From positions 265,501 to 329,500 of the forward strand of contig NC_065542.1 in NCBI RefSeq assembly GCF_932294415.1: a stretch of DNA of 64,000 nucleotides, in the 5' to 3' direction. How positions within the stretch are numbered: the first letter of the stretch is position 1; each line of letters starts with the position of its first letter. Below, piece by piece: positions 60,193 to 64,000 of this stretch. The DNA is from Quercus robur. Its lineage: Eukaryota > Streptophyta > Magnoliopsida > Fagales > Fagaceae. A model generated the notes under the pieces. It had not been told where the DNA came from. It saw only the letters and a program-made list of their open reading frames with translations, and did not search any database. A program made the translations under genes and the position numbers.

Positions 60193-60873
60193 TGTGGGGC
60201 CCAAAATCTGCGGTCCCAGCCCACCTTGTATTAAGGGCCCAAAGCCCGAGCCAAGGAGCCCTACAACCAAGGACGTATGATGAAAGTCCCTTAAAGGCCC
60301 AAGGATGTGGCCAAGGACGATCTCATGCTCAACACCTCACAAAACGCCTGAAGTAAATGACAAACTCAGTACAAGAGCATTACAAGGGAGAAAGCTGCCC
60401 ACACCGTAATGTGGAGCCCAGCACCTGACAAGCCCATACTCTAGACCTTGCTATTCAACTTTCCCCAACCACCCCCAACCGCTCTGACGTATGGATTGAC
60501 AGGACGAGTACTTACCCTAAAAAAGGAAAAACTGACATGTAGGTGAAGAACGGGAAGTAAATACTAGTATAAAAGGAAAGGAGAGCTGAGACAAAGGGGA
60601 GGAGGATCCTACAAAAAAGGGGAAGAATGGTGAGAATGCGATGCTCCTCGGATTAATTCCGAGGAGCCAAACCTTTCAAACTACATCGATGTAAGCCTCA
60701 GCTATACAGGCCAAACCTGCCTTCGTATGAGCTTCCATGAAAACCATGACCAAACCATCGTCTAACGACCAAGGTCCAGCCTTTCTATCCCACTCTCTAT
60801 GAATTATATTGTTCGGGCCTTTTACATACGAGCACAACGTCATTCTTGGGTCGTTAAAAATTGTGTCCCTACA
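60193..60873 (+). repeat. 3' LTR of the 57.3-kb element
   Basis: 681 bp, equal in length to the 5' LTR and followed directly by TATAT. Confidence 0.9.
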
Positions 60874-60904
<31 letters not shown>

Positions 60905-62542
60905 TTTTTGAAGAGAGTTCACTTTATATATGTAGGATGAGAAACTATACTAGTTAATCTTAAATATTACAGAGGAAAAAAAAAAAAAAAAAAAAAAGAA
61001 GATAGCATTATTTATAATATTGCAGCAAAAATAAATAAAGCACAAAAAATTGAGACAAGGTCACAAGTGGGAAAATGAAGTTTAAAATATAAAAAAATTA
61101 TTTATTGAAGGGATTAGTTAATCTTAAATATTACAGCGAAAAAAATAGCATTACTTATCTTGAGCTTGGTTATGATATAGATATTGTCAGTGCTGTGTTG
61201 GAAGGAGATTCAGTCCTCATCGTGAAGGCTTTGAAGGAGGGTGGGCAGTCTCTGACCTCTTTTAATCCTCTCATTGAAGATGCCAATCTCTTTTCTAAAT
61301 TTTTTACTCAATTACTTTACCCTCATACTAGTAGGGAAAGTAATAACCTTGCTCATAATCTAGCTACATTCGATTAATGTCCTAGAGTGTATTGTGCAGA
61401 TAGAGGATGTTCCACCACAAACTTATTATGTACTTTAGGCTTATATAGCTAGTTTTTCTTAATAAAAGTGTTCGGTCTTTTTTCTATGAAAAAAAGGTCA
61501 CAAATGGGAAAATGAAGCCCTTTTTTTTTTTGGGAAACAAGAGTGGTCTAGTTGAACAAAATAGTTTTTGAAAGCTCCAATTTTAAATACAAAGATTTAT
61601 TTCTCTTTCTTTATGTTTTAGATAGTTTTTCCCCCAATTTTTTTCCCTCTTTTCTTGTAATAGAAATTAAATAGTATAAATTTTCTGATGCACTACCACA
61701 AATATTGTTATAAAGAAAATACGGCCAATAAATTAAAGTATATTTATTAATGAATAATGTACTAGGTGAAAAAAAATTGAATTTTTTTATGAATTATATT
61801 TGCAAAATGGTTTTACAATTTTGTTAAAATATCAGGTAAAACTTCTTTTTTTATTTTTTATTAATTGACTAACGACACATGCACATGCACTAATTTTCAC
61901 AAAAATTGAGTTAATAAGATTTTATTGATTCTCATTTGTGTTCATTATTGACATTATTTTATCAATTACTATTAACAACTTATCACATCAATGATTGTGA
62001 AATATTTGGTAAAATTTTTTGCAGGGTTATAATCATTGTTTTTAATATGTTAGCTCATACAAACATGTTTCGTGTACCCAATGCATGACGGTTGAAATAG
62101 TGAAATAACATAGTTTCTGTATCATTTAAAAAATAATAATTCAATAGTAACATTGGAAGAGGAGAGATTTTGAACTTTGAACATTTTCATTGGGAACACT
62201 AAGAGGAGGTACGTACAAGACTCTTGACAATTTTCTCATCATTTGATAGGAAAATAATGAAAGCACTTTTTAGTAAAAATGGTACTTTCAATTTTCAATA
62301 AGAGTACACGTTATGTTTCATCTTCCTCAAAATGGAATAATATATAATCATCTCCATCTGTTGTGAAATTGATAGAAGTTAATTGGAGAAATATTCTTAA
62401 AATTTCTAGAAAATGTTGCAAACTTGGCAAATATACCTACTTGATTCCCTTAAATAGTTAGAAAGTTTTTTTTTGAGGGGAAATAATAATTTTTTTTTTT
62501 AGCTACTAGGGGAAATAATACTTATAAAGTTAGAAATACAAC
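60874..62542. other. AT-rich region between the two LTR elements
   Basis: Contains the LINE fragment at 61140-61495 and local duplicated phrases: TTAGTTAATCTTAAATATTA-like at about 60953 and 61116, and GGTCACAARTGGGAAAATGA at about 61058 and 61496. Otherwise low-complexity; no gene. Confidence 0.45.
61140..61495 (+). pseudogene. LINE 3' fragment with RNase H-like (RVT_3) end
   Basis: The frame reads VLEGDSVLIVKALKEG, then SKFFTQLLYPHTSRESNNLA and HNLATFD before a stop at 61377. This matches the end of the RNase H-like domain of plant non-LTR elements. A short 3' UTR ending AATAAAAGT and an A-run follows. No upstream reverse transcriptase is present, so the copy is 5'-truncated. Confidence 0.6.
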
Positions 62543-64000
62543 TGTGGGGCCCAATAATTGATGGGCCAGGCCCACTTGCTGATGGGGAGTCCAAAGGCCT
62601 AAGCCGAAAAAAGGTCATGGCCCGAGCTCAAGAATAATAAGGCCCAATTGGCCCGGAGAAGCAGCCGAGGACAGTGCAGTCCTCGGCTGACCCAAAGATC
62701 CACCAAGAGGAGGGGCAAAACGGTAAAGGGACATACTTAAAAGGAAATCTAAAATATCTAGGAAAGGCTGCCCTTACTACCTTCCCCATGCATAGCTCTG
62801 CGCCTAAGAGAGCCTTATCCTTTAGCTTTATCAACCACTCCCAACAACTTTGGACTTGGACTGACGGGACAAGTATCAGTCTTGGAAAGGTTGACCCTAC
62901 ACGTGGTCGAAGGAAAGTGAACGCAGGCTAGTATAAAAGAAAAAATAAGTAATCTGGAGAAGGGGGCTGGGAAGACTGGCAAAAAAGGAAGGGCTTCCAG
63001 TCCACCTCCAGGAGAAAGACTCCAAGGGTGAAGGCACTTTAATCATATATGAACACCACCAAAACCACCGCTGGGTAACTAAGGCCTAGCCTTTCGAATC
63101 CACTCCCTACAAATGATATTGTTTGGGCCCATTCACGTGCGAACCCAACATTACTGCGGTTCGTCGCGGAACGTGACCCTACAATTGGCGCCGTCTGTGG
63201 GGAAGGCTTGCGCGTTAGCTCGAGCGGTGGTGAAGTTGAGCTTCTGTCGAACAAGGGTCTATGAGGATGCCTTTATGACCGGCGACACAGTGTTGTTATG
63301 CCAACATAAGTTCCCACTAGGGGCTACGCCTCGCAGTGTCAATGGCATGGACAAGTCTAGGGGCTTCAAACATCAGGCTAGCTTCCCCCACCTTGTTCAA
63401 GGAGCTAACCTTCGGAAAATAAATAAATAAAGAAGAATACAAGTTTTGAACAGAACCAAGGCCTTGTATGGTCCTCGGACCCAAGCCTCTGGGGAAACCA
63501 ACTACTTACAAGAAAAATACAAGTTTTGGACAGAACCAAGGCCTTGTATGGTCCTCGGACCCAAGCCTCTGGGGAAACCAACTACTTACAAGAAAAATAC
63601 AAGTTTTGGACAGAACCAAGGCCTTGTATGGTCCTCGGATCCAAGCCTCTGGGGAAACCAACTACTTAAAAAGAGAATACAAGTTTTGGACAGAACCAAG
63701 GCCTTGTATGGTCCTCGGACCCAAGCCTCTGGGGAAACCAACTACTTACAAGAAAAATACAAGTTTTGGACAGAACCAAGGCCTTGTATGGTCCTCGAAC
63801 CCAAGCCTCTGGGGAAACCAACTACTTAAAAAGAGAATACAAGTTTTGGACAGAACCAAGGCCTTGTATGGTCCTCGGACCCAAGCCTCTAGGGAAACCA
63901 ACTACTTACAAAGACAATACAAGTTTTGGGCAGAACCAAGGCCTTGTATGGTCTTCAGACCCAAGCCTCTAGGGAAACCAACTATTTAAGAGGAAAAACT
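62543..64000 (+). mobile_element. 5' part of a second LTR element, related to the 57.3-kb one, cut by the window edge
   Basis: A 641-bp LTR (62543-63183) begins TGTGGGGCCC and ends CCCTACA. It is followed by the same type of primer-binding site (TGGCGCCGTCTGTGGG, from 63186), a short leader resembling that of the first element (GGGGCTACGCCTCGCAGTG) and a tandem repeat array. The 3' LTR and target duplication lie outside the window. The LTR body differs substantially from the first element, so it is a separate subfamily. Confidence 0.85.
63439..64000 (+). repeat. 80-bp tandem repeat, at least seven units
   Basis: Units start at 63439, 63519, 63599, 63679, 63759, 63839 and 63919, each beginning ACAAGTTTTG and holding GGCCTTGTATGGTCCTCGGA. 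The array continues past the window end. It is the same family as the 81-bp array at 58232, one base shorter. Confidence 0.92.

Larger units (their letters stand above)
57309..60873 (+). mobile_element. Complete non-autonomous LTR retrotransposon (LARD-like), 3.57 kb
   Basis: Two 681-bp LTRs (57309-57989 and 60193-60873) begin TGTGGGGCCC and end CCCTACA. TATAT flanks both sides (57304-57308 and 60874-60878), the expected 5-bp target duplication in a (TA)n tract. A primer-binding site (TGGCGCCGTCTGTGGG, from 57992) follows the 5' LTR; its first nine bases fit the 3' end of plant tRNA-Asp. A purine-rich GAGGGG lies just before the 3' LTR. The interior holds an 81-bp tandem repeat and no recognisable gag or pol, so it would depend on another element. 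Counting by eye gives about 24 differences between the LTRs (about 3.5%), suggesting an age of the order of one to three million years under common plant rates. Confidence 0.9.

Noticed and set aside
58232-64000. Regular tandem units that could suggest a CRISPR array or satellite
   Set aside because: Units are contiguous without unique spacers and sit inside LTR elements in plant nuclear DNA.
1-64000. tRNA, rRNA or microRNA genes
   Set aside because: Apart from the tRNA-like boxes of the two SINEs, no cloverleaf or convincing precursor hairpin was recognised; a dedicated structure search was not possible.

Overview
This is nuclear plant DNA from a woody-type eudicot. The genes carry short GT-AG introns, the intergenic DNA is AT-rich, (TA)n and (CT)n microsatellites are frequent, and the genes are interleaved with LTR elements, L1 LINEs, SINEs and DNA-transposon relics. 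Four genes (ANTH protein, class I release factor-like protein, PHD protein, beta-1,3-galactosyltransferase) match, from memory, the Arabidopsis At1g33330-At1g33340 and At1g33420-At1g33430 neighbourhood, so this looks like a conserved block expanded by insertions. The repeats resemble those of Fagales (oak and relatives), but that is a weak guess.

Layout. 1-2.6 kb: double B-box (BBX) zinc-finger gene (+). 5.0-6.3 kb: intronless ANTH clathrin-assembly gene (-). 11.8-12.7 kb: GGQ-motif release-factor-like gene (-). 13.2-15.9 kb: divergent SnRK1 beta-subunit gene (-). 16-25.5 kb: AT-rich repeat land with LTR relics, a solo LTR with target duplication, a CTCGAG-palindrome repeat, a small MITE and a LINE fragment. 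25.6-34.8 kb: a minus-strand gene that appears to join a complete BED/hAT transposase-type reading frame to a plant PP7-like phosphatase. 36.1-40.2 kb: VPS9A-type Rab5 exchange factor (+). 40.45-46.57 kb: a full-length L1 LINE with both ORFs open. 47.0-50.1 kb: PHD-finger gene (-). 53.6-56.2 kb: GT31 galactosyltransferase (-). 57.3-60.9 kb: complete non-autonomous LTR element. 62.5-64.0 kb: start of a related LTR element that runs off the window.

The main discovery candidate is the 25556-34168 gene. The first recognisable PP7-like exon has no in-frame ATG and is preceded directly by an in-frame stop, so it needs an upstream coding exon. The hAT ORF immediately upstream ends in a CAG|GTATAC donor of exactly the right phase, 109 bp from a good acceptor. 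Splicing gives one continuous 1160-residue frame over six coding exons. In Arabidopsis the PP7-like protein PP7L works with MAIN and MAIL1 in transposon silencing, so a PP7-like protein carrying a transposase-derived DNA-binding half would be notable. The phosphatase GDxVDRG motif reads GNYVNHG, which suggests a weak or inactive enzyme.

All exon borders were derived by hand from splice consensus and reading-frame continuity. Family names come from recognising conserved sequence; no database search was possible.
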